Shown here: in pieces, positions 1-8,951 of the stretch
Numbering within the stretch: the stretch's first letter is position 1
Layout of the letters: the number at the start of each line of letters is the position of its first letter
Source: Acidobacteriaceae bacterium KBS 89
GTDB lineage: Bacteria; Acidobacteriota; Terriglobia; Terriglobales; Acidobacteriaceae
Reading direction: 5' to 3'
DNA: 64,000 bases
Assembly (NCBI GenBank): GCA_000381605.1
Contig: KB906754.1
Span: forward strand, 1,323,147 to 1,387,146
Program-made: the position numbers and the translations under genes
The notes under the pieces: generated by a model
Database searches by the model: none
What the model saw: only the letters and a program-made list of their open reading frames with translations
What the model was told of the DNA's origin: nothing

Positions 1-400
1 TTGCAGCGGCAAACTCCGAGTCTCCCATGGACAGCCACAATCTTCGATAAAGCAAACGGCTCTCTTTTCAACTTGGCGAAGGATGGGAGATGGGATGGGC
101 AAGATCAACGTCGCCCCCGCGATCCGAGGTCATGCATCCGCGACACGCCACGTGACCTGGCGTGAATCCAGGCGACACCATCGTCTATTTGCGAATGATT
201 GCGAATCGAAACAGCAACCGCCATTAACCATCGTCAGCCTGCGACCATCGTCGCGAGATTGGGCTCGATCATCGTCCGATGTTCCCCGTCAATTTTGTGC
301 GGCACCCGATACACCATACAATAGTCACAGGGCTGGGTGTATCGGGCGCAGACAATCACACGAATTGCCGTGTACACAGCAGAATGTATAAATCGAATAA
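1..400. other. Left-edge stretch with no convincing gene
   Basis: The open frames here lack family-like sequence, a good ribosome binding site and sensible codon use; one of them runs antisense through the tRNA. An 11-base word, caattttgtgc, occurs at 290-300 and again at 553-563, on either side of the tRNA. This is too short to call a repeat element. I see nothing else to annotate. Confidence 0.5.
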
Positions 401-476
<76 letters not shown>

Positions 477-675
477 CCTAATCAACACATTCAATTAAAC
501 TGAAGAGGATTCTCGGGGATGGCGCGAATTGCTTCCATAAAGGAGCTGTGCCCAATTTTGTGCCTAGTCAATCGATAACGTGCCGCATTTTGGAACCCGC
601 GCACAAGCGAGAATCCGTGCCCCCGTGGTGATCATCCAAACAACTAGCATCAGCTCTGTAATTGGAGGGTTTGAC

Positions 676-858
676 ATGGCAGCTTTCTGTGCGTGCTGCG
701 GAACAAAGATCGAGTTGAAGGCCGGGCCCTGCTCCGCTTGTGGAAATCCTCAGCACGGGATGTCACAACGTGATCGATCGCCTGTCAGAGAAGGTCTCCG
801 AGTAGGATTGTCTGAATCGCAGCGTCCGGAAGTATGCAGAACAGATGACACTATATAA
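676..858 (+). CDS. Small zinc-ribbon protein, 60 aa
   Basis: The N-terminal 25 residues hold two Cys pairs, C5-x2-C8 and C19-x2-C22, typical of a zinc ribbon; the remainder is polar and probably disordered. The start at 676 is chosen because ggaggg (664-669) sits six bases upstream, and a longer in-frame start has no binding site. The start context and the phrase CACCG...CSACGNPQHGM resemble small zinc-ribbon proteins I associate with Acidobacteria. Their function is unknown. It lies alone behind the tRNA at the left end of the island. No catalytic function is suggested. Confidence 0.6.
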   Translation: MAAFCACCGTKIELKAGPCSACGNPQHGMSQRDRSPVREGLRVGLSESQRPEVCRTDDTI

Positions 859-1210
859 AATGCGCGGGGACTACTTGGCCCACGCTCGAATTAAAGACTT
901 AAGGCTTACTACTTCCTATAGAGTCAGACGCCTTGCAGGGACTAAGGCACCTGAACTTGCCGAGAACCCGACTTTTCGGGAGGTTCAAAGTCAACTTCCG
1001 AGAAGCCGGCTTATCGCCGCCTTGGGCTTAGGCAGAGATTAAGTAAAACAGTTCAATGTGTGAATTGCCCTGTTACCTGCAGTTGGGATCTGATCAGCCT
1101 GGATTGCCGTATCTCGGTATCGAGATCACACCTAAATTCGTATGGTGGCTCATAAAAGCGACAGACCGTCTAATGACGGTCTGTCGAAGATGAGAAGCCT
1201 CGCGGCCTCA
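859..1210. other. Non-coding or degenerate stretch
   Basis: A 65-codon frame (845-1042) overlaps the preceding gene but has no ribosome binding site or recognisable family. A small hairpin, cccga/tcggg, lies near 967-980. A strong terminator for the downstream minus-strand gene is at 1160-1185. Otherwise I see nothing. Confidence 0.5.
1160..1185 (-). terminator. Rho-independent terminator of the alpha/beta hydrolase gene
   Basis: A perfect 11-bp stem (gacagaccgtc with gacggtctgtc) around a four-base taat loop. On the minus strand it is followed by gcttttatg. It begins about 25 bases past the stop of the hydrolase gene at 1211. Confidence 0.75.
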
Positions 1211-1915
1211 CTAGACCGTCGTATTTTCCTGAACTGCTTTTGCAGCTTTGCGGATCACCTCAATGACTACATCCGGCTTGGAGAGCATGGGAACGTGGCT
1301 GCTTTCCACCTCAACCACAGTGGCCCCCATGCGCTTGGAAACCCACCGCTGGAGATCGGGATGCACGGTGTGGTCTTGCGTGGTCAAAATGTACCAACTC
1401 GGCTTCAACGTCCACGGGGTGCTCTTGATCTTCTGTTGATGGAACAGATCGTAGACGGGCGCATAATGAGTTGCCCACACCAGCTTCTGCTCCTCCTCGG
1501 GCAGGTCTCCGCAGAAGAACTCAGTACCGTTCGGAAGCATCCAAGCTCGCCCGTCCGCAACTTCGACGCGTGAGAAGATATCCGACGGATACTTGTCGAG
1601 CTGCTGCTGTACGGTTTCGCCTACATCTGGGGCAACCGCTCCGATGTAGACGAGGCCAGCGACGCGATCATCGACGCCCGAGGCCGTAATGGTAGCCCCG
1701 CCGTAGGAATGGCCCACGAGGATGACGGGGCTGCCGACGCGGTTCAGCGTGCGTTTCACCGTAGCCACGTCCTCGTCGAAAGAGTCCAGACCGTATTGAA
1801 CTGCGATCACCTCGTGCCCATCTGCTTGCAATGCAGGGATGACCTTGCTGAAGCATGAGCCGTCGGCCCAGATGCCGTGGCAAAAAACGATGGTTGGTTT
1901 GGGTTGTGATGACAT
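1211..1915 (-). CDS. Alpha/beta hydrolase, 234 aa
   Basis: A single-domain cytoplasmic alpha/beta hydrolase fold enzyme. Visible features are the oxyanion motif HG at 13-14, the nucleophile elbow GHSYGG with S70, a probable acid D181 (in TQDHTV) and a catalytic H207 (in SSHVPM). The order and spacing match the small esterase group that also includes plant-type methylesterases and hydroxynitrile lyases, so an ester is the likely substrate but it cannot be named. No signal peptide is seen. The ATG at 1915 has an AGGAG ten bases upstream. It diverges from a LysR regulator gene whose promoter region carries a dyad at 2020-2036, so LysR control is likely. A strong hairpin terminator follows. Confidence 0.88.
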   Translation of the reverse strand: MSSQPKPTIVFCHGIWADGSCFSKVIPALQADGHEVIAVQYGLDSFDEDVATVKRTLNRVGSPVILVGHSYGGATITASGVDDRVAGLVYIGAVAPDVGETVQQQLDKYPSDIFSRVEVADGRAWMLPNGTEFFCGDLPEEEQKLVWATHYAPVYDLFHQQKIKSTPWTLKPSWYILTTQDHTVHPDLQRWVSKRMGATVVEVESSHVPMLSKPDVVIEVIRKAAKAVQENTTV

Positions 1916-2019
1916 GCGAATACACTCCTAAGGATTTGAATTCCGGATGACGAGCGTTATCCGTTAGCGATAGGTTCCTCCGCATCAGGGGCTTGCACAA
2001 ATACTTTAATTGTTTTAGC

Positions 2020-2036
2020 TATGCTTATGAAGCATA
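2020..2036. promoter_or_regulatory. Candidate LysR operator (T-N11-A dyad)
   Basis: A perfect 7-bp inverted repeat with a three-base centre, tatgctt-atg-aagcata. It contains a T-N11-A core, the classic LysR-type box. It lies in the divergent region between the hydrolase and the LysR gene and ends only a few bases before the LysR ribosome binding site (taggag, 2038-2043). That position suits autorepression plus control of the divergent gene. Binding is inferred. Confidence 0.55.
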
Positions 2037-2049
2037 TTAGGAGATTGCA

Positions 2050-2994
2050 ATGGAACTTCGTCATCTCCGTTATTTCATTGCGGTTGCCGAGGAAGGCAGC
2101 CTGCTGCAAGCCGCCGAGCGGCGACTTCACACTGCACAACCATCGCTTAGTCGACAAATTCGCGATCTCGAGCTGGAACTGGGCGTGAAGCTGCTGGAGC
2201 GAAAAGCGCGGGGCATTGAGCTCACTGCGGCTGGACGGATATTCCTCGACCATGCACGGCTGGCGCTGATGCAGATAGAGGTAGCGTGCGAAGCCGCACG
2301 AAACACAGAGCGGCCCCACAAGCCGGGCTTTAGATTGGGTTTCTTGCCAGGACAGGAAGTGATCTGGTTGTCAGAGACGCTGCGCATCCTGCGCGAGGAG
2401 GCTTCTGATGTCGACGTTACGATCACGACGAAATCCTCACCCGAACTCGCCAATGCCTTAATGCAGGGAGAGATCGATGTGGCTCTGCTGAGGCGGGAGG
2501 TGCGGACTCCCGGCCTCGACTTCAGATTTCTTGTGAAGGAACCTCTGGTCGTAATCTTGCCCTCTCGCCACCGCCTGGCTCGGCACAAGACAATACGGCC
2601 GGAGGACATCTGTCGCGAGAACTTTATCAGCACAGCACGTGCCGCCCCAGTGCTTAAGACCATGATCGAGGAGTACGCGGCGAAGGTTGGAATCAAACTG
2701 AAGCAGATCTACGATGCCGAGACTTTATCCGGCGGAATGTCGCTCGTAGCATCGACGGGAAGCTTCACATTGTTGCCGGCCTATGTGCAGAATGCGCTAA
2801 TTCCTGCGGTAGTCGCTCGGCCTTTGCATGGTGAGGTTCCGACCATCGATCTCGTGATGGGATACAACAAGTCGAATACCTCCCCGTTGCTGAAAAAATT
2901 CTTGCTCCGGTCGGGTGAGTTGGCCGCAGGTGGACCTCGGGTAGAAAGCTCACTCCGCACATTGAAGGACCGCAACCGAAGGCAGAAGGACTGA
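2050..2994 (+). CDS. LysR-family transcriptional regulator, 314 aa
   Basis: A typical full-length LysR protein. Residues 1-60 form the winged helix-turn-helix, starting MELRHLRYFIAVAEEGS with the QPSLSRQIRDLE recognition region. Residues of about 90-290 form the periplasmic-binding-protein-like effector domain, with the FRLGFLPGQ start of the first subdomain. It probably binds a small molecule and controls the divergent alpha/beta hydrolase gene. The ATG at 2050 has taggag six bases upstream. The C-terminal 20 residues are basic. No frame damage is seen, in contrast to the kinase downstream. Confidence 0.93.
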   Translation: MELRHLRYFIAVAEEGSLLQAAERRLHTAQPSLSRQIRDLELELGVKLLERKARGIELTAAGRIFLDHARLALMQIEVACEAARNTERPHKPGFRLGFLPGQEVIWLSETLRILREEASDVDVTITTKSSPELANALMQGEIDVALLRREVRTPGLDFRFLVKEPLVVILPSRHRLARHKTIRPEDICRENFISTARAAPVLKTMIEEYAAKVGIKLKQIYDAETLSGGMSLVASTGSFTLLPAYVQNALIPAVVARPLHGEVPTIDLVMGYNKSNTSPLLKKFLLRSGELAAGGPRVESSLRTLKDRNRRQKD

Positions 2995-2999
2995 GGAGG

Positions 3000-3463
3000 T
3001 CATCGAGATTGGGAATGAAGGATCTTAACCGTGCCCGTCTGCAATACAACCGCATCTTCGATTACGCCAAGCTCCACGCCAACATTCAGCGTTAGGGTCA
3101 TCCAGTGACGGAATCTGTAGAGCAGACTCCGGCACAAACTCTTCTTGCAACGTGGGTGAAGTCTGAGTTTGACTCGGTCAAGCGCGGCCGATGGCTCAAG
3201 AGCGCGAATGGTTTCAGGCTGGGATGTTCGACCAGCGGCCCATTCCTTCTTCCATGCCAACTTTGCGGAGAGTAAATCGCGGAGCCGGTCGGCTACTGTC
3301 TCAAATTTGTCGCCCACGCTACATTGACCAGGTACGGTTTGGTCAGCAGCCTTAATTGAATTAGGCTGTTTTGAGATCTTCAACCGCTCAATGTTAATTC
3401 GAAAAGCCAAATCGTCACACAACTAAAAGCACCCCTGAACGCCTGATCTATGGCAAAGGGAGA
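3000..3463. other. Intergenic region, no convincing gene
   Basis: A 140-codon minus-strand frame (3000-3422) is open, but it has no recognisable domain and no clear ribosome binding site. Plus-strand frames are broken. The stretch may be a decayed gene; nothing in it can be named. Confidence 0.45.
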
Positions 3464-5762
3464 ATGGCTGAGCTAATTCGGGCTCATGACTGGAGTTCGA
3501 CTCCGCTTGGATCAATCAAAAGACTGGTCTGAATCGCTTGTCCTGTCCGCGAATCTCATGCTTTCATGTGCTTTTCCCTCTCTGGTCTTCTGGGGTAAGG
3601 AGTTGGTGCAGCTCTATAACGATGCTTTTATACCTCTTCTCGCCGAGCGGCATCCTGCGGACTTAGGACAGACAGCCCAGTATTGTTGGTCGGACGCCTG
3701 GCAAATTGTCGGCCCTAACCTCAAACGAGTCATGGACGCGGGTGAGACGGTGTACTACGAAAATGTCGTAGTCCCTATCATCCGAGATGGAAAGTTGCAG
3801 GATATCCGTTGGACCTATAACTACAGCCCGATCTTCGGTACAGACGGAGACGTGTTGGGTGTACTTGTACTTTGCCAGGATATTACCCGCGAGGTCGCTG
3901 CGACACAGAATCTTCGGGACAGCGAAGCTCGCACATCTCGAGTGTTGCAAAGCATCGGGGATGCAGTGATCGTCACGGATGGGGATACGCGCGTGGTCCG
4001 GATGAACTCCGTTGCCGAACAATTGACCGGCTGGACCGAGGAAGTCGCCCGGGGCGAGTTGCTTTCTAGGGTCTTTCGGATTGTGAATGAAACGACTCGC
4101 CTGCCTGTAGAAAGCCCCGCCGAAAGGGTAAAACTCACTGGATCAGTTGTTGGCCTGGCAAACCATACTGTTCTGGTATCAAAAGATGGCGAAGATACAG
4201 CGATCGACGACAGTGGTGCTCCTATCCTCAATGAGAAGGGGGAGCTGAATCGTAGTTGTCTTCCGCGATATAGAAGACAGACGCGCAGCTGACCGTGAAA
4301 AGGATCGAATCACTGAGCGGCTGAGTCAGGTTCTAGACGCCACAACTGATGCGATTGTTGGAGTGAACCGTAACTGGATCATGACCTACCTCAATCCAAA
4401 AGCAGCCGAACTTTATGCCTCTGATCGAAAAATTCTTGGCCGCGTCCTGTGGGAGGCCTTCCCTGATGCAGTCTATGAAGGGTCTCCATACGTCGAACAT
4501 TATTACCGGGCGATGAAGGAGAGGGTTGCGAGCAGTTTCGATGCTTATTATCCCGAACCGCTCAATCTATGGCTTCGCATCGATGTCTACCCGACCCCTG
4601 AAGGAATTGTCACCTTTTCGCGGGACGTTACTGAAGAGAGAGCCGCTCGACAGGCATTGAAAGAAAAGTCAGAGCAAGCGGAACGCCAGCTAGCCGAGAT
4701 CGAAACGGTTTACAGGACTGCTCCAATCGGCTTGGCCTTGTTTGATACCAAAGATTTCCGCTACCTTCGGCTTAATGATCGACAAGCTGAGTTTTTCGGA
4801 CTGAAGCCGGAGCAGGTTGTTGGTCGTACGCTCACCGAGATGGCTCCAATCGAGGGACTCAAGGAGCTGTTCGACCAGGTGCTCGAGGGAGAGCCGGTTG
4901 TTAACTTTCCCCTGGAGGGCGAATTAGTCACGCGTCCCGGAGAACATCGCTACTGGACTGTGAGTTATTTTCCTGTCTTCGCAACCGACGGCACTGTTCA
5001 AGCAATCTCGGCAGCCTCGCTCGAAATCACGAATCAAAAGAAGGCGGAACTCGCCTTGATGCAGAGTGAAAAACTGGCGGTGGTGGGAAGGCTCGCCGCA
5101 TCAATATCGCACGAAATCAATAACCCGCTTGAGTCGATCACAAACCTGCTTTATCTGGCCGAACGCAGCAATGACTTGGAGGAGACAAAGACTTACGTTC
5201 AGACCGCAGAGCGAGAACTGCGGCGCGTGTCGATCATTGCCAATCAAACTCTTCGTTTCACAAGCAATCGAGTAGTCCTCAGGAAATTTCTGGAGGGCAG
5301 CTAATCGACAGCATCGTCTCCTTGTTCCAGAGCCGAATAGTAAACGCCCACGTAAACATCGAAGAGCGTAAAGGTGCAGATCAACCTGTCCGATGCTTTG
5401 AAGGGGAGATTCGACAGGTGCTCAGCAATCTTGTCGGCAACGCCATCGATGCCATGCAGCCACTTGGGGGAGGGCGCCTCCTGTTGCGCAGCCGCGTGGG
5501 TAGAGACTGGACCACGGGCAGATCTGGGCTGGTGATCACGGTTGCAGATACAGGCGGTGGTATGCCTGCTTCCATTGCAAGTCGCATCTTCGAGCCGTTA
5601 TACACAACAAAGGGGATCAGTGGAACTGGCCTCGGACTCTGGATAAGCAGTGAGATCGTTCAGCGACATAATGGTAGGTTGCGTTTCCGCAGCAGTCAGA
5701 AAAAAGGTCATTGCGGAACGGCCTTCACCTTGTTCCTTCCGTTCGATGCTGTGACTCGATGA
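3464..5762 (+). pseudogene. PAS-domain hybrid sensor histidine kinase, broken by three frameshifts
   Basis: Three frames joined end to end give one sensor kinase. An N-terminal PAS-like module (AELIRAHDWSSTPLG, then WGKELVQLYNDAF) is followed by further PAS/PAC modules, a HisKA box (SISHEINNPLESITNLLYLA) and a HATPase with N box NLVGNAIDAM, DTGGGMP and GTGLGLWIS. The reading frame changes near 3518-3521 (aaaa run), near 4248-4250 (one extra base or two lost before VVVFRDIEDRR) and near 5259-5262 (one base lost before KQSSSPQE). Family motifs continue on each side of every break, so these are real lesions or sequencing indels, not separate genes. No response regulator is adjacent. Confidence 0.85.
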
Positions 5763-6056
5763 GAGAACAACGAATTTCTAAATAAGTGACCGGAACCGCG
5801 CTTCCATTCCTGATCGCTCGCGCATTGGCCTCCTTCCCCAGGATTACACTCGGCGGTGCAGGATTGGATGGTAGTGACCATGTGTACGTATTGTTCGGTT
5901 CACTCAGCGTGAAAATTGAGCGTATCTGCACGCGAGACAACTGGCAGGGCAAGCAAGGAGCCGATGCCGATCCCCATAAGCAATTTTCAAGAGCATGACG
6001 AAAAGTTTTAAACGGATGCCTGTATGCGAGAAATTTTGTCCCGCATTATTCTTGAT
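5763..6056. other. Intergenic stretch, no gene seen
   Basis: Short frames exist, but none has a binding site or recognisable sequence. It is AT-richer than the core genome, in keeping with the island. Confidence 0.4.
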
Positions 6057-6233
6057 TCAAGAATCAATGAACGTCAACAGTTTCCAGGGGATATTTTTCT
6101 CCACCTTGGGGAATTCGCCTGGACCCTCAGCCACGACGGTCTTGTTGGCTTCGTCCACGTTCTTGATAAAGAAGACTACGGCATGAGTTGGAATCGCTAC
6201 GCGATCCCCCACCTTCGGTTTGCGGGCGTTCAT
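6057..6233 (-). CDS. Small VGDRV-type protein, 58 aa, function unknown
   Basis: Starts MNARKPKVGDRVAIPTHAVV and reads as a compact beta-rich domain of alternating hydrophobic residues ending IPWKLLTFIDS. The ATG at 6233 is chosen because GGAG lies seven bases upstream; the longer frame has no such site. The KVGDRV opening suggests a small SH3-like barrel, but this is inference. The pseudogene at 6676-6878 has a similar opening (QVGDKV), so the two may be related small proteins. No partner or pathway can be named. Confidence 0.6.
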   Translation of the reverse strand: MNARKPKVGDRVAIPTHAVVFFIKNVDEANKTVVAEGPGEFPKVEKNIPWKLLTFIDS

Positions 6234-6278
6234 GCTGCACTCCAAGGCTCGGCAAAGCAAATAAAAATTACAGCCACT

Positions 6279-6476
6279 TCACTTCGACTGAGCAGATGTT
6301 TCCGGCCTTTTACCAAGTATAGGAGGCGTTTTACAAACGTGTCTTTCATCCAGCTTCGTAAGTTCCTCTTCAGTTTTGTTTAAGGCGACCATCTCAAGAC
6401 AGGTCAAACAAACCGAATTATATGTTCCGTCTGGGTTACGCCGATGCGGGAAAAAGGGTGCACGCTGGTATGTCAT
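6279..6476 (-). CDS. Small Cys/His-containing protein, 65 aa, function unknown
   Basis: The sequence has the FFPHRRNPDGTYNSVCLTCL segment and a later HVC, giving a possible metal site from CLTC plus HVC. Small proteins with this FPHRxNPDGTY...C..C...HVC layout are, as I remember them, common and uncharacterised in Acidobacteria. The ATG at 6476 has GAGGG about eleven bases upstream. A perfect 23-bp palindrome 48 bases upstream (6524-6546) could be its operator. The 6057-6233 gene lies 45 bases downstream on the same strand, so the two may be co-transcribed. Confidence 0.6.
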   Translation of the reverse strand: MTYQRAPFFPHRRNPDGTYNSVCLTCLEMVALNKTEEELTKLDERHVCKTPPILGKRPETSAQSK

Positions 6477-6523
6477 TTCTTTGGGCCCTCATTCGATAAC
6501 CCTATCCGTCATAGATGAAAGGA

Positions 6524-6546
6524 ATATGTCCTACAGTAGGACATAT
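6524..6546. promoter_or_regulatory. Perfect 23-bp palindrome, candidate operator
   Basis: The half-site ATATGTCCTAC and its exact complement flank a single central base. On the minus strand a TTGACC element (6555-6550) lies just upstream, so a repressor bound here would block transcription toward the two small minus-strand genes. The matching regulator is not identifiable in the window. Confidence 0.55.
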
Positions 6547-6675
6547 CCGGTCAACTCTTTTGTTTATCGAACTGAATGTTAGAGTCCGTTAACTTTGAAC
6601 AGGTTGCCCTGTGTGTCGCGCAGCGATTCAGATGCGAAATGGCTGGGTACGTCAAGGTGTTACGCTGGCTGAGTG

Positions 6676-6878
6676 ATGGCCAAAGCCGCAAAAAAGCGTT
6701 ACTGCTTTCGGATACGCCACCAATCCCCCCAGGTCGGAGATAAGGTCAGACCTGGACCCTCCGAGATGGTCTATGAAATCGGTCGCGTCTCCTGGAAGGC
6801 GACGAGGTCAACCTACACGTTCTCGGCACCAACCTGGAGCGGTTCCGCGTCAGAACCGACACCCTAATTTTTCGTTGA
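6676..6878 (+). pseudogene. Frameshifted small VGDKV-type protein
   Basis: The first frame reads MAKAAKKRYCFRIRH, then QVGDKVRPGPSEMVYEIGRV. It then loses the frame at 6793-6795 (TGG followed by GAA sharing one G). In the next frame it continues EGDEVNLHVLGTNLERFRV and ends at a TGA (6876-6878). Restoring one G to the run gives a coherent protein of about 67 residues. It looks like a small beta-barrel protein related in style to the one at 6057-6233. Function unknown. Confidence 0.55.
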
Positions 6879-6959
6879 GAGAACATCTCCAGCGAAAACG
6901 TCCAACCCTTTCACGACTCCCTAAGCCTCACTGCAGCGAACTCGTAAAGCGAGCCGAAA

Positions 6960-8828
6960 ATGAAAAAACTTTTGCAATCAATTGCACTGGCTGTGCTCGG
7001 GTGGGCACCGTCTCTGCAGGCCCAAATCGAGAGCCTGCCTCAGAACACCATGTTTCAGGACACCAAGCCTGGCTCGTACGGGCTGCGGGCGCACGGCTGC
7101 ATTCCCAACTTCAACATGCCCAAGCCTAATGACGGCGTGGACGCAGCTTGTGTGATTGACTCCATTACGATCAGCACGCCGACCAACCTGAACGGCAGTG
7201 GGGGGACGCTCTTTCGCGCCTGGACCCTGGACGTGACCGGTCCGGGTCGGAACTATGGCAACACGGACCCAGGCACCTTCCCCCAGGATGCTGGCTGGGC
7301 GGGGGATGGCATCTTCTGGTTTCAGAACCACGCCTTCCGGGACGGTATCTCGAACGTAATTGCCATTGAAGGCAAGAGCTTCAAAGATGGCGACATGCAG
7401 AATTTTTACAGCCGCCTCTGGTGTATGGGAGGCAACAAGGATGCTTCAGGTGAGGGCTGCACCAATATGTCCCTGCAGGGTGGCCAGCAGAGCATCTACG
7501 CCACTGGGTACATCTCAGGGACCACGGGAAAAGGCGACCTCGACCCGTTGCTGAAGATTACGGCAGGCCATGCGCTGACCTCCGGCTCAATGCTCGTAGA
7601 CACCTTGGCACCCAAGGTAAGTGGCACCCTGGAGTACCCTGGCAGCGCCCCGATGGCAGGGAGCACGTACCTGAACACCCTAACGACCTCGGGTGGCCTG
7701 ACCCCCAGCACCGGCTCCTGTGTGACCACAGACCGGATTGCAGGCACTACAGTAGCCGGGGTCTTTCAGATCCGAAAGTTCGACTGCAAGGTACTCAACA
7801 ATCTGCGGATGGTGCCTGGGCTGGCGCAGATGGCCTCCGCTATCGCCCCGGAGCAGATCCTAATCCAGGCAGTATCGTCTCCAGTGAACGGAGTGCAGAC
7901 CCTTACCGTGAAGATGGCGAAGGGACAGCCTGCAGGGATGAATGTGATCCAGGGGGGCACGTTTGGCTGCCTGAGTTTCCGCAAGAACCTGGCCCCGGTG
8001 TCCGAGGGCGGGATCGGCTGGATGACCAGCTACCGGGTGTTTGGGGCTGTAGACCAGAAGAAGATGATCTATGGGTTCCTGATCCATGGGAACACGGCAG
8101 GCAACACCCTGCCCATGATGGGAGCAGAGCCAGAGACTCTGGACCCAGGCTCAAATGAGTACGACATCTTCCCGTGCGCGGCGATCAACTTCCTTCGAGG
8201 CCCGGAGGGTGGGCAGCTGGCGAACCTGGAGCAGAACGATGTGAGCTTTCAGAAGGGAGACCCGTTCGCTAACCCGCAAGACCCTGCGGTTAATATGCAC
8301 CAGCTGACCCTGGATATGTACACCCGGAGCCCCAGCAACGGTGGCCTCAGCGGCAGCATTGCTATAGGGTTTGGCGGGCCGGGGGTGTCCGCGAACTTCA
8401 TGGGGTTCCAGATTGTCAACCATACGCCGCCTGGACAGTACAGGAAACGCGGAGGGTGGGCCTACACCCCATCTTTGTTCTCGATTTATGGGGATTTTGG
8501 CTGTGTGTTCTGCCTGAAGACGGTGCCGGATAAGTTCGTCAAGATCTACGACGACGCCAACACCCCGGAGTACTCCGTTTGGGAGACCAATGCGGCGGCG
8601 GGCAACCTGAGTGTCGATCAGAAGAACAAGCGGTTCCGGTTTACCAGCAATTTACGTGTCGATGGACGGTTGTCCGCCCACGAGGTTGGGCCCTTAGGAG
8701 CTACGTGGGGCAGCGGGAGCAACGACCCCAGCGGGGGTTGCACTACGGGATCGCTCTTCTCCAACACGGCAGGAGCGGCAGGCCATGTCTTTTGGGTCTG
8801 CGAAGGCGGACGGTGGGTGGCGAAGTGA
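6960..8828 (+). CDS. Secreted protein, 622 aa, unknown; C-terminus structural-protein-like
   Basis: Begins with a signal peptide (MKKLLQSIALAVLGWAPSLQAQ, cleavage near 22). The body is Gly/Asn/Thr-rich, beta-type sequence with scattered Cys (C47, C64, C156 and others), suggesting an exported protein with disulfides. The last 60 residues (RFRFTSNLRVDGRLSA, then TTGSLFSNTAGAAGHVFWVC and GGRWVAK) resemble the tail ends of phage- or fibre-like repeat proteins; this is an impression, not a domain match. It ends 18 bases before the degraded tRNA 3' copy, so it is the last cargo of the island. The frame is intact over 1.9 kb, unlike several neighbours. No enzyme motif is seen. Confidence 0.7.
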   Translation: MKKLLQSIALAVLGWAPSLQAQIESLPQNTMFQDTKPGSYGLRAHGCIPNFNMPKPNDGVDAACVIDSITISTPTNLNGSGGTLFRAWTLDVTGPGRNYGNTDPGTFPQDAGWAGDGIFWFQNHAFRDGISNVIAIEGKSFKDGDMQNFYSRLWCMGGNKDASGEGCTNMSLQGGQQSIYATGYISGTTGKGDLDPLLKITAGHALTSGSMLVDTLAPKVSGTLEYPGSAPMAGSTYLNTLTTSGGLTPSTGSCVTTDRIAGTTVAGVFQIRKFDCKVLNNLRMVPGLAQMASAIAPEQILIQAVSSPVNGVQTLTVKMAKGQPAGMNVIQGGTFGCLSFRKNLAPVSEGGIGWMTSYRVFGAVDQKKMIYGFLIHGNTAGNTLPMMGAEPETLDPGSNEYDIFPCAAINFLRGPEGGQLANLEQNDVSFQKGDPFANPQDPAVNMHQLTLDMYTRSPSNGGLSGSIAIGFGGPGVSANFMGFQIVNHTPPGQYRKRGGWAYTPSLFSIYGDFGCVFCLKTVPDKFVKIYDDANTPEYSVWETNAAAGNLSVDQKNKRFRFTSNLRVDGRLSAHEVGPLGATWGSGSNDPSGGCTTGSLFSNTAGAAGHVFWVCEGGRWVAK

Positions 8829-8845
8829 GAAAAGTACCCGGAGTC

Positions 8846-8875
8846 TGGCTGAGGTTCAAATCCCTCCGAGCCCAC
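8846..8875 (+). repeat. Degenerate copy of the tRNA(CAU) 3' end (att-like)
   Basis: tggctgaggttcaaat, then ccctccgagcccac, matches tRNA bases 444-474 with one deletion and two substitutions. There is no 5' half, so this is not a tRNA gene. It is a likely attachment-site scar of the island. Confidence 0.75.
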
Positions 8876-8900
8876 GAAATATCTCACCGGCGCTTTGCAT

Positions 8901-8929
8901 CAGGGGGGTTCAAATCCCCTCGGGCACCA
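8901..8929 (+). repeat. 3' end of a second, different tRNA (tRNA-Leu-like)
   Basis: A T arm (ggggg-ttcaaat-cccct), then cgggc, a, cca, directly after the first scar. The CGGGCACCA ending fits a class II tRNA-Leu starting GCCCG, but two acceptor bases are missing and no 5' half exists here. Probably an attachment scar from another integration. Confidence 0.55.
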
Positions 8930-8951
8930 ATCTCTCTTCTCTTACCCAGCC

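Noticed and set aside
845..1042. 65-codon frame after the zinc-ribbon gene
   Set aside because: No binding site, and it overlaps the end of the zinc-ribbon frame; its sequence is low-information and lacks family features.
3000..3422. 140-codon minus-strand frame
   Set aside because: No ribosome binding site, no recognisable fold and poor codon use; kept only as an intergenic note.
8846..8929. Two tRNA-like tails with CCA or near-CCA ends
   Set aside because: Neither has acceptor 5' strand, D arm or anticodon arm, so they are fragments and not functional tRNA genes.
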